Under the pieces are notes generated by a model. The model was not told the DNA's origin. It made no database searches and worked only from the letters and a program-made list of their open reading frames with translations. Position numbers and translations under genes: made by a program. Positions 17,939 to 26,252 of a DNA stretch of 64,000 nucleotides are shown one piece after another. The DNA comes from Bog-473 sp963744225. GTDB lineage: Bacteria > Actinomycetota > Acidimicrobiia > Acidimicrobiales > RAAP-2. Location: NCBI GenBank assembly GCA_963744225.1, contig CAVUSV010000004.1:1426001-1490000 (forward strand), in the 5' to 3' direction. Within the stretch, counting starts at the first letter, position 1; each line of letters starts with the position of its first letter.

Positions 17939-17954
17939 ACTCGACCTATCAAGT
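17939..17954. promoter_or_regulatory. MarR operator, site 1
   Basis: ACTCGACCTATCAAGT has arms ACTCGA/TCAAGT (one mismatch) around 4 bp. It lies 19 bp upstream of the MarR start and matches the second site with the same arm length and spacing. Confidence 0.65.
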
Positions 17955-18102
17955 CAACCATCCTCGCCCCTTTGCGCTGGACTTCGCCACGTCGACAACT
18001 CCACGATGCGTTTCTCCTTTTCAAAAGCCAAATGAAACGGGCATTCGGACAACTCCCGACTTCAGAGGGGATGCCGACAACGCCGCATTGCTCAGAAATA
18101 TA

Positions 18103-18118
18103 ACTTGACGGATCAAGT
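18103..18118. promoter_or_regulatory. MarR operator, site 2
   Basis: ACTTGACGGATCAAGT has perfect 6-bp arms ACTTGA/TCAAGT around 4 bp. It lies about 48 bp upstream of the epimerase-like gene, where a repressor would block the promoter. Confidence 0.7.
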
Positions 18119-18165
18119 GAAGGGGGTTCACACTGGGTGGGAGAACGAAACAGGAGGTCTCCACT

Positions 18166-19047
18166 ATGCGAGTGGCACTCACCGGCGCAACCGGGTTCAT
18201 CGGTTCCCACGTATTGACAGCACTTCAAGAGCATGGTCACGAGGTGACGGCGCTAGTCCGTGACGAAAACCAAGCGGTCGCCGCCGCCGCCCGTGGCGCC
18301 AAAGCAGCGGTCGTCGACCTTTACGACCGACCGGCGGTCGTGCGCCTGCTGGGAGATGCAGATGGGGCGATCCACACCGCCAGTCCAGGCGACGCCACCA
18401 GCGCTGATCTGGATTCGGCTGTGGTCGATGCGGTGCTCGAGGCGTACGACGGTACCGGCAAGGCCTTCATCCTCATCAGCGGGCTGTGGGTCTACGGATC
18501 CAACACTTCTATTACCGAGGAATCGCCGTTCCAGGCGCCCGCGATGGTGGCGTGGAAGGAACCGATCGAACGCCGGGTGCTCGATGCCGGAGGCATCCGG
18601 GGGGTGGTGCCCGTCTGCAGCGTTGCTTACGGCGACGGTGGGGGAGGGATTCCCGGACTACTGCTTGGTTCGCCCCGAGACGACGCCGGCAACTTAATTA
18701 TGATCGGGACCGGAAAGCAGCACTGGCCGACGGTGCACGTCGCCGACCTGGCTGACTTCTTTCGGCGAGCCTTGGAGAGTGAATCTGCGCGCGGTTACTT
18801 CGTGATCGGCAATGGAGCGATTTCGACCGCTGCCGAAATAACCGAAGCCGCCGCCGTCGCAGCCGGCGCCGCTGGCGCGGTCCCCGGCTCCGAGGAGGAG
18901 GCTCGGGCACGCGTGGGTGACTATTTCGCCGAAGTCCTGCTGCTCGACCAAGGGACCAGCGCCGCCAGAGCCCGCTCCGAGCTCGGGTGGGATCCGTCCC
19001 GACCGTCGCTCGTAGACGAATTCCGCCGCGGGAGCTATCGCAACTGA
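18166..19047 (+). CDS. NAD-dependent epimerase/dehydratase-like (extended SDR)
   Basis: A 293-residue extended SDR with the N-terminal cofactor motif MRVALTGATGFIGSHVL and a SG(L)WVYG strand-5 region. The usual catalytic Tyr-x-x-x-Lys is not clear: WKEPIERRVL takes its place, so this may be an atypical or NmrA-like reductase. HVADLADFFRRALE is the conserved second half. ATG 18166 follows AGGAGG. It probably forms an operon with the SnoaL-like gene and is under MarR control. Confidence 0.85.
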   Translation: MRVALTGATGFIGSHVLTALQEHGHEVTALVRDENQAVAAAARGAKAAVVDLYDRPAVVRLLGDADGAIHTASPGDATSADLDSAVVDAVLEAYDGTGKAFILISGLWVYGSNTSITEESPFQAPAMVAWKEPIERRVLDAGGIRGVVPVCSVAYGDGGGGIPGLLLGSPRDDAGNLIMIGTGKQHWPTVHVADLADFFRRALESESARGYFVIGNGAISTAAEITEAAAVAAGAAGAVPGSEEEARARVGDYFAEVLLLDQGTSAARARSELGWDPSRPSLVDEFRRGSYRN

Positions 19048-19078
19048 CACGCCCGACCTAAGCAAAGACATCATTTCG

Positions 19079-19552
19079 ATGACCGTTCACACCGAGATCG
19101 GCCCGGCCGAGGCAGCCGATCGCCTTGCCATTCGCGAACTGTTCGACGCTTACGCACGCTGCGCAGACCGTCGTGATGCAGAAGGGCAGAAGGGTCTGTT
19201 CACCGTCGACACTCGTTTCGCGGTGTACATGGATGGGCCGGGCGCTGAACCCAGTTACGTGCTCCACGGCCGGGAGGCTCTCTCGCCAGTATTCAACGAC
19301 CTCAATCGCTATCAGGCCACAATGCACTTCAACGGGCAGAGCACCGTCAACATTGATGGCGAGCGAGCGACCGGCGAGAGCTACACCATCGCCCACCACC
19401 TGTTCACCGAAGAAGGAACGCGCAAGATCATGATCGCGTGGCTTCGCTATCTCGACGTTTTCGTAAAGATCGAGGGTGGGTGGTACTTCGCCGAGCGTGA
19501 ACTCATCCTCGAGTGGAGCGAGACGCGGGCGTTGGGTGCGGCGACGACCTGA
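19079..19552 (+). CDS. SnoaL-like domain protein
   Basis: A 157-residue NTF2-fold protein with EAADRLAIRELFDAYARCADRRD, the N-terminal helix typical of the SnoaL_4 group in which many members carry this RxAIxxLxxxYA pattern, followed by strands (MHFNGQSTVNIDG, ATGESYTIAHHLF) and the end ILEWSETRAL. It lies 31 bp behind the epimerase-like gene in the same MarR-controlled unit. Function unknown. Confidence 0.85.
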   Translation: MTVHTEIGPAEAADRLAIRELFDAYARCADRRDAEGQKGLFTVDTRFAVYMDGPGAEPSYVLHGREALSPVFNDLNRYQATMHFNGQSTVNIDGERATGESYTIAHHLFTEEGTRKIMIAWLRYLDVFVKIEGGWYFAERELILEWSETRALGAATT

Positions 19553-19873
19553 CGTGCCGGCCAGCCTGCGGTTGTCGGAGGTTCAGCACCTGAGTGCTCG
19601 TTTGGGAGCGTGTCATCCAACGAAAATCCCACTCATTCCGAGTCCGGTGCACGCGTGTCAATGTAGCTCAGCGGCATGAAGGATGAGTTCTCGCAGTAGG
19701 TGGTCAAATCACGCGGAACCACGCGATCTGCTGACAAGCCAGGAGACGATTGAAGTAGGTCTCAGAACTTCCGGCAGCCCGTCAAAGGCGTGATTGGGAC
19801 ATTCTCACCATCACGCCCTACCGCCGAAGAAACCGGTTCATCCTCCCCGCCATTACCAAGGTACACCAGGGTG
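19553..19873. other. Non-coding leader region before rph
   Basis: No gene-like frame with recognisable similarity was seen. A short tRNA-like string near 19660 does not fold into a tRNA. The region precedes the palindrome and start of the rifampin phosphotransferase gene. Confidence 0.4.
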
Positions 19874-19895
19874 GGGGTCTTGCCGCAAGGACCCC
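19874..19895 (+). promoter_or_regulatory. Palindrome resembling the rifamycin-associated element
   Basis: The core CTTGCCGCAAG (19879-19889) is a perfect palindrome around one base, flanked by GGGGT on the left and, after one extra G, ACCCC on the right. It ends about 103 bp upstream of rph. A GC-flanked TTGCNGCAA palindrome upstream of rifamycin-inactivating genes is described in actinomycetes as the rifamycin-associated element; the match is from memory and not verified against the published consensus. Confidence 0.65.
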
Positions 19896-19997
19896 TGGCG
19901 TGCTGACAATGCAGCGCCACAAGCCGGACAGCAAGCGTCCGAGCGACCGACGGTAGGAATCAGAGGGGCCCCGGGGGCTCAAGAGGGGGGTGGAGGG

Positions 19998-22595
19998 ATG
20001 GGCAGCTACGTGCTGGGTTTCCGGGAGATCGACCAGACGCAGGTCGCGGTCGTTGGTGGCAAGGGCGCTCACCTAGCGGAGCTTTCGCGGATCGAAGGCA
20101 TCCGCGTACCGGCTGGTTTCTGTGTGACGGCGGATGCCTTCCGGCGGATCACGGCGGAAGCGCCGTTGATCGACGATCGGCTTGATCGGCTGTCGTTGCT
20201 GAGCCCGGATGACGGGGAGGCGATCCGCACGCTCAGCGCGGAGATACGCCGGACCGTCGAAGAAATCACCATCCCCGACGATCTGGCGGCGGCGATCACC
20301 CTCGCGCTCGCCCGGCTCGGCGAGCAATCCGCATATGCGGTCCGATCGAGCGGGACGGCAGAGGACCTGCCGACGGCTTCCTTTGCCGGCCAGCACGACA
20401 CGTACTTGAATGTTGTGGGATCGGCGGCGATCCTCCAGCACATCAGCCGGTGCTGGGCATCCCTCTTCACCGAGCGGGCCGTGACCTACCGCCTGCGGAA
20501 CGGCTTCGACCACAGGCTGGTCCACATGGCCGTGGTCGTGCAGCTGATGGTCCTCCCGGATGCGGCCGGCATCATGTTCACGGCCGACCCCATCACGTCA
20601 AACCGGAAGCTCGCCTCCGTGGAGGCCACCTTCGGACTCGGCGAGGCCCTGGTCTCCGGCCTGGTGAATGCGGACGTCTACAAGGTGCGAGACGGCGAGG
20701 TCGTCGGCAAGGCCGTCGCCACCAAGCGGCTGGCCATCCACGCCTCGCCGGCAGGCGGGACGCAAGAAGAAGCGATCGACCCCGAGCGGCAGAGGAAGCC
20801 AGCGCTGACCGATGCCCAGGTCGTGCGACTCGTGCAGCTGGGACGGCAGATCGAGGCGCACTTCGGCCAGCCCCAAGATATCGAATGGTGCTTCGTTGAC
20901 GATGGTTTTCAGATCGTCCAGAGCCGGCCGATCACCACACTGTTCCCCATTCCCGTGACGGACGACGGAGGGAACCACGTCTTCGTCTCGGTCGGTCATG
21001 GGCAGATGATGACCGACGCTATGAAGCCTCTGGGGCTCGCCTTCTGGCAACTGACGACCTCCCGGCCGATGTACGTGGCCGGCGGAAGGCTGTTCGTCGA
21101 CGTGGCTCTGGACCTGGCGTCGCCAGCGCGCCGCGCCGGCCTCCTGGGGGTCATGGGGAGAGGCGATCCGCTGATCGGGGACGCGCTGCAGACCATCCTC
21201 GAACGCGGCGACTTCATCCCGACTCTCCCGGAGGAGGGTCGGGTCAGTGCTCCGACCGGTAGCGTTCCCGCTCCGATCGAGACCGATCCGGCCGTCGTCG
21301 CCGAGCTGATCGGACGTAACCAGGTATCCATCGCCACCTTGAAACGCGACATTCGGACGAAGTCCGGATCGGCACTGTTCGACTTCATCCTGGAGGACAT
21401 CCAAGAGTTGAAGCGGATCCTGTTCGATCCGCGAAGCCATCAGGTGTTCATGTCGGCAATGGAGGCCGCGTGGTGGCTCAACGAGCAGCTGGAGGCGTGG
21501 TTGGGCGAGAAGAACGCGGCCGACACGCTCACGCTTTCCGTCCGTAACAACGTGACGTCAGAGATGGGGCTGGCGCTCCTGGACGTCGCCGATGTGATCC
21601 GGCCGTATCCGGATGTGGTCGCCTTCCTACAACACGTCGAGGAGGACGAGGATTTCTTGGACGGCCTGTCCGAACGTGCGGGCGGGCGGGAAGCGCGGGA
21701 CGCCGTTCGGGCCTTTCTCGACAAGTACGGGATGCGCTGCGTCGGCGAGATCGACATCACGAGGCCGCGCTGGACCGAACGCCCCACCACGCTCGTCCCC
21801 GTGATCCTCGGCAACATCAAGAACTTCGAACCTGGCGCCGGCGAGCAGCGCTTTGAACAAGGGCGGCAGGAGGCGTCGACGAAGGAACAGGACGTGCTCG
21901 AGCGCGTGCGGGCCTTGCCGGATGGAGCGCAGAAGGCCGACGAGACCAAGCGAAACATCGACCGCGTCCGGACTTTCATCGGGTACCGGGAGTATCCGAA
22001 ATACGGCATGGTCAGCCGCTACTTCGTTTACAAGCTGGCCTTGCTGGAAGAGGCCGGGTGTCTCGTGCAGGCCCAGGCGCTGCGTGAGAAGGAGGACATC
22101 TTCTACCTCACGTTCCAGGAGCTCCACGACGTCGTGCGCACGAACCACGTAGACGATCAGCTCATCTCCCAGCGCAAGGACGAGTTCAGGTCATATCAAG
22201 CGCTCACGCCGCCCCGGGTGCTCACGTCGGATGGCGAAGTCGTCGCCGGGGCGTACCGACGCGACGACGTTCCGGCCGGTGCGCTGATCGGCTTACCCGT
22301 ATCGGCCGGGACCATCGAGGGACGGGCCCGAGTCATCCTGGACATGGCGGAGGCCGATCTCGAAGCGGGCGACATCATGGTCACGGCCTACACGGACCCC
22401 AGCTGGACGCCGGTGTTCCTAGGGATCGCGGGGCTGGTGACGGAGGTAGGGGGCCTGATGACCCACGGGGCGGTGATCGCCCGGGAGTACGGCTTGCCGG
22501 CCGTTGTAGGCGTAGAGCAAGCCACCCGGCTGATCCGAGATGGGGAGCAGATCCGCGTGAATGGAACGGACGGGTACGTAGAGATCCTGCCCTAG
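19998..22595 (+). CDS. rph: Rifampin phosphotransferase
   Basis: An 865-residue three-domain dikinase-like enzyme, the usual Rph length. The N-terminal ATP-grasp part includes VVGGKGAHLAELSR, YAVRSSGTAEDLPTASFAGQ and IMFTADPIT. A central rifamycin-binding domain follows (about residues 320-750). The C-terminal swivelling domain carries GGLMTHGAVIAREYGLPAVV with the catalytic His823. Rph transfers the beta-phosphate of ATP to the C21 hydroxyl of rifampin, releasing AMP and phosphate and inactivating the drug. A PEP synthase would have different spacing and about 750-800 residues. ATG 19998 follows a GGAGGG site; a longer upstream start would translate the palindrome and is rejected. Single gene, likely drug-inducible. 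Confidence 0.93.
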   Translation: MGSYVLGFREIDQTQVAVVGGKGAHLAELSRIEGIRVPAGFCVTADAFRRITAEAPLIDDRLDRLSLLSPDDGEAIRTLSAEIRRTVEEITIPDDLAAAITLALARLGEQSAYAVRSSGTAEDLPTASFAGQHDTYLNVVGSAAILQHISRCWASLFTERAVTYRLRNGFDHRLVHMAVVVQLMVLPDAAGIMFTADPITSNRKLASVEATFGLGEALVSGLVNADVYKVRDGEVVGKAVATKRLAIHASPAGGTQEEAIDPERQRKPALTDAQVVRLVQLGRQIEAHFGQPQDIEWCFVDDGFQIVQSRPITTLFPIPVTDDGGNHVFVSVGHGQMMTDAMKPLGLAFWQLTTSRPMYVAGGRLFVDVALDLASPARRAGLLGVMGRGDPLIGDALQTILERGDFIPTLPEEGRVSAPTGSVPAPIETDPAVVAELIGRNQVSIATLKRDIRTKSGSALFDFILEDIQELKRILFDPRSHQVFMSAMEAAWWLNEQLEAWLGEKNAADTLTLSVRNNVTSEMGLALLDVADVIRPYPDVVAFLQHVEEDEDFLDGLSERAGGREARDAVRAFLDKYGMRCVGEIDITRPRWTERPTTLVPVILGNIKNFEPGAGEQRFEQGRQEASTKEQDVLERVRALPDGAQKADETKRNIDRVRTFIGYREYPKYGMVSRYFVYKLALLEEAGCLVQAQALREKEDIFYLTFQELHDVVRTNHVDDQLISQRKDEFRSYQALTPPRVLTSDGEVVAGAYRRDDVPAGALIGLPVSAGTIEGRARVILDMAEADLEAGDIMVTAYTDPSWTPVFLGIAGLVTEVGGLMTHGAVIAREYGLPAVVGVEQATRLIRDGEQIRVNGTDGYVEILP

Positions 22596-22597
22596 AT

Positions 22598-22613
22598 GCC
22601 GGGACACCCCGGC
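22598..22613 (+). terminator. Possible terminator hairpin after rph
   Basis: GCCGGGACACCCCGGC forms a 6-bp GC stem with a 4-base loop 3 bp after the rph stop. No T-run follows, so intrinsic termination is only possible. Confidence 0.3.
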
Positions 22614-22789
22614 GACAACGAAGAGCTGCACCATGACCATGTGCGACTCCGACCGGGAACTACCCACTCCGGCAGTCGCTGAGATGGGTCCGCACGCCTT
22701 CGGGTGTCCTTGATCGGCTGAGGCCACAGCCGAAACGAGCGCTCTGGATACAAAGTTCGAACGAGTCGTCGCCTCGCCTGCGAGCGAAG

Positions 22790-24109
22790 CTACGGATCAG
22801 ACTCATTTGGGTCCCATGCCTGTCTACCACCAGGTCCTCGCTCGGCCAGTTCGCGGAACTCCTCGGGAACCCGGTCGACGGCGGAGAGGGCGCCAGCGGC
22901 GTAGCCAACGGCGGTCCGGCCGAACTTGTCCCGGATTGCGTCGACGGACCGGTCCAGTCCCCATCTGCAGGCTTCGACGACGGATCCCGGTCGGTGCCCC
23001 GCAGTTCGCTGAAGGTTAGAGGAATCGAGAGGCAGCTCGAGCTGCAAGGAATGTTCGGGGCACAGGTTGGAGACCGAAATGGCGAGGAGCGTGATTTCGC
23101 GTTCTCCTTGATTGTCGGCTATTGCTGACCGGGCCAGTTTTTCCGACGCCTCGGTCAGCGTCAACGTGGTCGAGATCGCAACGGAAAACGTGACAGACCG
23201 GGTCACCGAGCGCAGGTGGGCGAAACGGACCCGTACGGTCACTGTCCGGCCGGCCAGGTGTGCCTTTCGCAAGCGACCGGCAACTCTGTCGGCCAGGTAG
23301 CCGAGCGTCTCTCGGATCAACTCTGGAGTTGCCTGCCGCCGTCCGAGGGCGGCCTGGGCACCCATGGACTTCGACCGCGCCGGTGCTTCCACGGCCCGTT
23401 CATCGACGTTGGCCGAGAGAGCAGACAGTTTTGCCCCGGCGGCCTGCCCGAGCAGGTTGCCCAGAATCGGACTCCCGGCCTTGGCCAGTTGCCCGATGGT
23501 ATGGATTCCCGCCTCGTGGAGGCGCCGCTCCGTCGTTGCTCCGACGCCCCATATCAGTCCGATGGGAAGTGGGTCGAGAAAGGCGCCCTCGTCGGCCGGA
23601 TCGACGGCTACGAGGCCGTCGGGCTTGGCCACCTGTGACGCCACCTTGGCCAGGTGTTTGGTGCGGGCCACGCCAACCGACAAAGGGAGGCCGATCTCGT
23701 CTCGTACGCGTCCACGGATGGCAGCCGCTATCACAGTCGGCGCTCCGAAGAGATGGACTGCGCCCGCAACATCGAGGAAGGCCTCGTCTATCGACACCCG
23801 CTCGACTCGAGGGGTGAAGTCATGAAAGACCGACACGACATCGTCGCCGAATTGTTGGTAGCGGCCGAAGTGGCCATCGACGAACAGGAGATCACCACAA
23901 AGCTGGCGGGCCCGCCAACCGGGCATGCCGCCGCGGACGCCGTAGCTCCTCGCTTCATACGATGCCGCCAACACCACACTGCCGCCCACGGCGATGGGCC
24001 GGTCCCGCAGGGAAGGGTCCAACAGCTGCTCAACAGAGGCGTAGAAAGCATCGAGGTCGGCGTGCAGGATCGTCGCCCGCCTGACTGGCGGATTTTCCAC
24101 CCTCGGCAA
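22790..24109 (-). CDS. dinB: DNA polymerase IV (Y-family)
   Basis: A 439-residue translesion polymerase. ILHADLDAFYASVEQ supplies the first metal-binding aspartate (Asp18), SIDEAFLD supplies Asp108 and Glu109, and VGVARTKHLAKVASQVAKP is the thumb-proximal signature. GVGATTERRL is the helix-hairpin-helix. QLELPL near residue 374 fits a sliding-clamp-binding motif. About 60 residues follow it, longer than E. coli DinB. Start TTG 24109 or GTG 24100 is ambiguous; both lie just inside an SOS box, suggesting a leaderless or very short-leader transcript. DinB extends mismatched or damaged primer ends. Confidence 0.93.
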   Translation of the reverse strand: MPRVENPPVRRATILHADLDAFYASVEQLLDPSLRDRPIAVGGSVVLAASYEARSYGVRGGMPGWRARQLCGDLLFVDGHFGRYQQFGDDVVSVFHDFTPRVERVSIDEAFLDVAGAVHLFGAPTVIAAAIRGRVRDEIGLPLSVGVARTKHLAKVASQVAKPDGLVAVDPADEGAFLDPLPIGLIWGVGATTERRLHEAGIHTIGQLAKAGSPILGNLLGQAAGAKLSALSANVDERAVEAPARSKSMGAQAALGRRQATPELIRETLGYLADRVAGRLRKAHLAGRTVTVRVRFAHLRSVTRSVTFSVAISTTLTLTEASEKLARSAIADNQGEREITLLAISVSNLCPEHSLQLELPLDSSNLQRTAGHRPGSVVEACRWGLDRSVDAIRDKFGRTAVGYAAGALSAVDRVPEEFRELAERGPGGRQAWDPNESDP

Positions 24110-24115
24110 ATTAGT

Positions 24116-24129
24116 CGAACATATGTTCG
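24116..24129 (-). promoter_or_regulatory. LexA/SOS box of dinB
   Basis: CGAACATATGTTCG is a perfect 14-bp palindrome fitting the actinobacterial and Bacillus-type SOS consensus (CGAAC-N4-GTTCG). It ends 6 bp upstream of the first possible dinB start codon, so LexA would block transcription directly. Confidence 0.88.
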
Positions 24130-24259
24130 CTTCGCCACTGAGCGCCGTCTACAAGCGAGAAGTCAACGCTTCGGCCCGCTATGTGGTATCGAGCACTCAG
24201 ACAGGCTGGTCTCGCAGCTGGCTCAGCAGCCGCCGAGTTCGGTCGGCCAAGTCTTGTTG

Positions 24260-25269
24260 CTAGAGCGCCGGCAACGACTCAGGCAGCCCAAACCACGAAA
24301 GCACGTCCGGCTCGAAGCGGGTCATAGCACTGATGCGGTCGGCGGCAAGTGTCAGGACGAACAGGCCGCTTCCGGGCCGGAGTCCGGTCTTCTGGTGGCG
24401 GTATGCCCCGAAGGCTGGTTGACCGTTCGCCCGCGTCGGCACGAGCGTCCAGCGGCGGCCCGCGGCGAACAGCAGGGCACAGAACTGTCCGAACAGGTCG
24501 CGGCCCACGTATTCGAGCGGCATGGGCGGCATCGACATGAACACGTCGTCGGTAAGCAGCGCGACGACCGCATCGAGGTCGGCCGCCTCGTAGGCGCGGA
24601 CGAAGGTGGCGACGAGCATCTCCTCGGCAGCCGAACCCGCAGCGGGGGCGGGTGCTGGCGGGGAACCGCCTTCTCGTCGCTGCTCCAGGGTGCTCCGGGC
24701 GCGCTGGGCAGCGCGCTGTTCACCGACGTAGTGGTGGTGTCGAGCATCTGGGCCACGTCGTTCGCGGGGAAGCCGAGCACGTCGCGCAGGACCAGCACGG
24801 CGATCTGGCGCGGCGGCAATAGCTGCAACGCCGTGACGAACGCGAGGGAGATCGACTCGGTCTGTTCGTAGCGAGCTTCGGGACCGAGCGGGACCCCGGC
24901 CGCGCCCTCCAGCAGTGAGTCCGGGAACGGCTCGAGCCAGGCGACCTCACCCATCCGGGTGGGCTCGGGTGGAACGACGCCCGAGATGTCCCACGCCTTG
25001 GCCGGGCGACGACTGGCGTTGCGCAGCGCGTTGAGACATCGGTTGGTCGCGATCCTGTACAGCCAGGTACGCGGGGAGGAGTTCCCGGCGAACCCGTCGA
25101 GGCCGCGCCAGGCGGCCAGCATGACTTCCTGGAGGACGTCCTCGGCGTCCTGGATGGACCCCAGCATCCGGTAGCAATGCACCTGTAGTTCCAGCCGATG
25201 CGGCTCGGTCAAGGCCCTGAACGCGTCGTCGTCTCCGGCCCGCGCCCGTGAGATCAGATCGGTCGTCAT
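24260..25269 (-). pseudogene. ECF sigma factor with SnoaL-like C-terminal domain, frameshifted
   Basis: The first frame (ATG 25269) encodes the sigma part: region 2 with HRLELQVHCYRMLGS and DAEDVLQEVMLAAW, then region 4 with LLPPRQIAVLVLRDVLGFP and SVNSAL. Near 24704-24709 the frame is lost. Net two extra bases (or one missing) in CTGCCCAGCG restore QRARSTLEQRREGG and lead into the second frame. That frame carries a SnoaL domain (LVATFVRAYEAADLDAVVAL, MPPMPLEYVGRD) ending at 24260. This is the SigG/SigJ-like architecture of about 335 residues, where the C-terminal domain regulates activity in place of an anti-sigma factor. A DHFR-family gene is divergent. Confidence 0.82.
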
Positions 25270-25476
25270 CGCCCCAGCAAACCCTGTGTAGTCGCCACGT
25301 TCGCCCTTGTCGTCCGTCTTCGTCGTTCGCGTTCGTCGTACGCGTCCCCACTGCATAGACACCGGCGCGGCGCTGAAGTCATCGGTCGACCCCCGATCAG
25401 TCTGCTGGCCGTGTGGTGTCTACATGTTCGCGCGATGGCCGCGCGGACGACGTCAACCAGGAGAAGAGGTACAGCA

Positions 25477-26055
25477 ATGGCACGAATTGTGATCAGCCAG
25501 AACGTCACACTCGACGGGGTCGTGGAAGACCCCACCGGCGAGGAGGGCTCCAAGCATGGAGGCTGGTTCGGCGCGCACGTGGGCGATGACCGCGAGAAGT
25601 GGGCCGATGTCGAGTTCGCTGAGGCCCGGACCGCGTCGGCACTGCTGCTGGGCCGACGAAGCGACCAGTACTTCGGCTCGCGGTGGTCCACGGCGACCGG
25701 GCCCTGGGCAGACAGGTTGAACGCTTTGCCCAAGTACGTCGTCTCGTCGATGCTCACCGTCCCGGTGTGGACCAACGCGACGGTCCTCAGGGGTGACGTC
25801 ATCGCGGAGGTGACCAAACTCAAGGAGGCCCTCGACGGCGACATCGTCGTCTACGCCAGCCGCCCGCTGGTCCAGGCACTCATGGACCAGGGCCTCGTTG
25901 ACGAGATCCGACTGATTGTCTTCCCGGTCGTGCTCGGCAGCGGCGAGCACCTGTTCGGCGAGACCACCGACAAGACGTCGCTTCGCCTCCTCAAGGCCGA
26001 GGCGATCGGCCACACCTTCAGCCACCTCACCTACGAAGTCGTCCGGGCCGCCTGA
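25477..26055 (+). CDS. Dihydrofolate reductase family protein (RibD C-terminal-like)
   Basis: A 192-residue protein starting MARIVISQNVTLDGVVEDP, the N-terminal strand and loop of the DHFR/RibD C-terminal fold. ALLLGRRSDQYF, YVVSSML, DIVVYASRPLVQALMDQGLVDEIRL and FPVVLGSGEHLF are the family hallmarks. Members reduce pyrimidine-like substrates with NADPH, but this YyaP-like group is uncharacterised. ATG 25477 follows GGAGAAGAGG. It is divergent from the ECF sigma gene, a pairing often seen in actinobacteria, and may be its target. Confidence 0.9.
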   Translation: MARIVISQNVTLDGVVEDPTGEEGSKHGGWFGAHVGDDREKWADVEFAEARTASALLLGRRSDQYFGSRWSTATGPWADRLNALPKYVVSSMLTVPVWTNATVLRGDVIAEVTKLKEALDGDIVVYASRPLVQALMDQGLVDEIRLIVFPVVLGSGEHLFGETTDKTSLRLLKAEAIGHTFSHLTYEVVRAA

Positions 26056-26084
26056 ACCTGGTGAACGAGGCAAAGAACTCAACG

Positions 26085-26150
26085 ATGCCACGCACCGACA
26101 AGACGGTCCTCATCAATGGCGCCAACAGAGGAAATCAGCGCCGCCCACAC
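26085..26150 (+). pseudogene. Short SDR gene fragment
   Basis: ATG 26085 begins MPRTDKTVLINGANRG, the N-terminal strand and glycine motif of an SDR, then the similarity stops abruptly. No other SDR segment follows, so this looks like the stump left by a deletion between the DHFR-family gene and the methyltransferase. Confidence 0.4.
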
Positions 26151-26252
26151 CGACGCTGCGCTGCAACTCGGCCAGCGCGTGCGGCTCATCTGGAAGGAGG
26201 ATTTGTTATCGGATCCAATGGTGCTGGCGGTTGGCCATGCCAGATCGCTTCA

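Noticed and set aside
19650..19725. tRNA-like string (GTAGCTCAGCGGCA, then GGTCAAATC)
   Set aside because: No acceptor stem, D-arm closure or anticodon arm could be paired, so it is not a tRNA.
19794..19997. 68-residue N-terminal extension of Rph
   Set aside because: It translates through the palindrome and is His/Pro-rich. Rph begins at MGSYVLGF behind a good ribosome-binding site.
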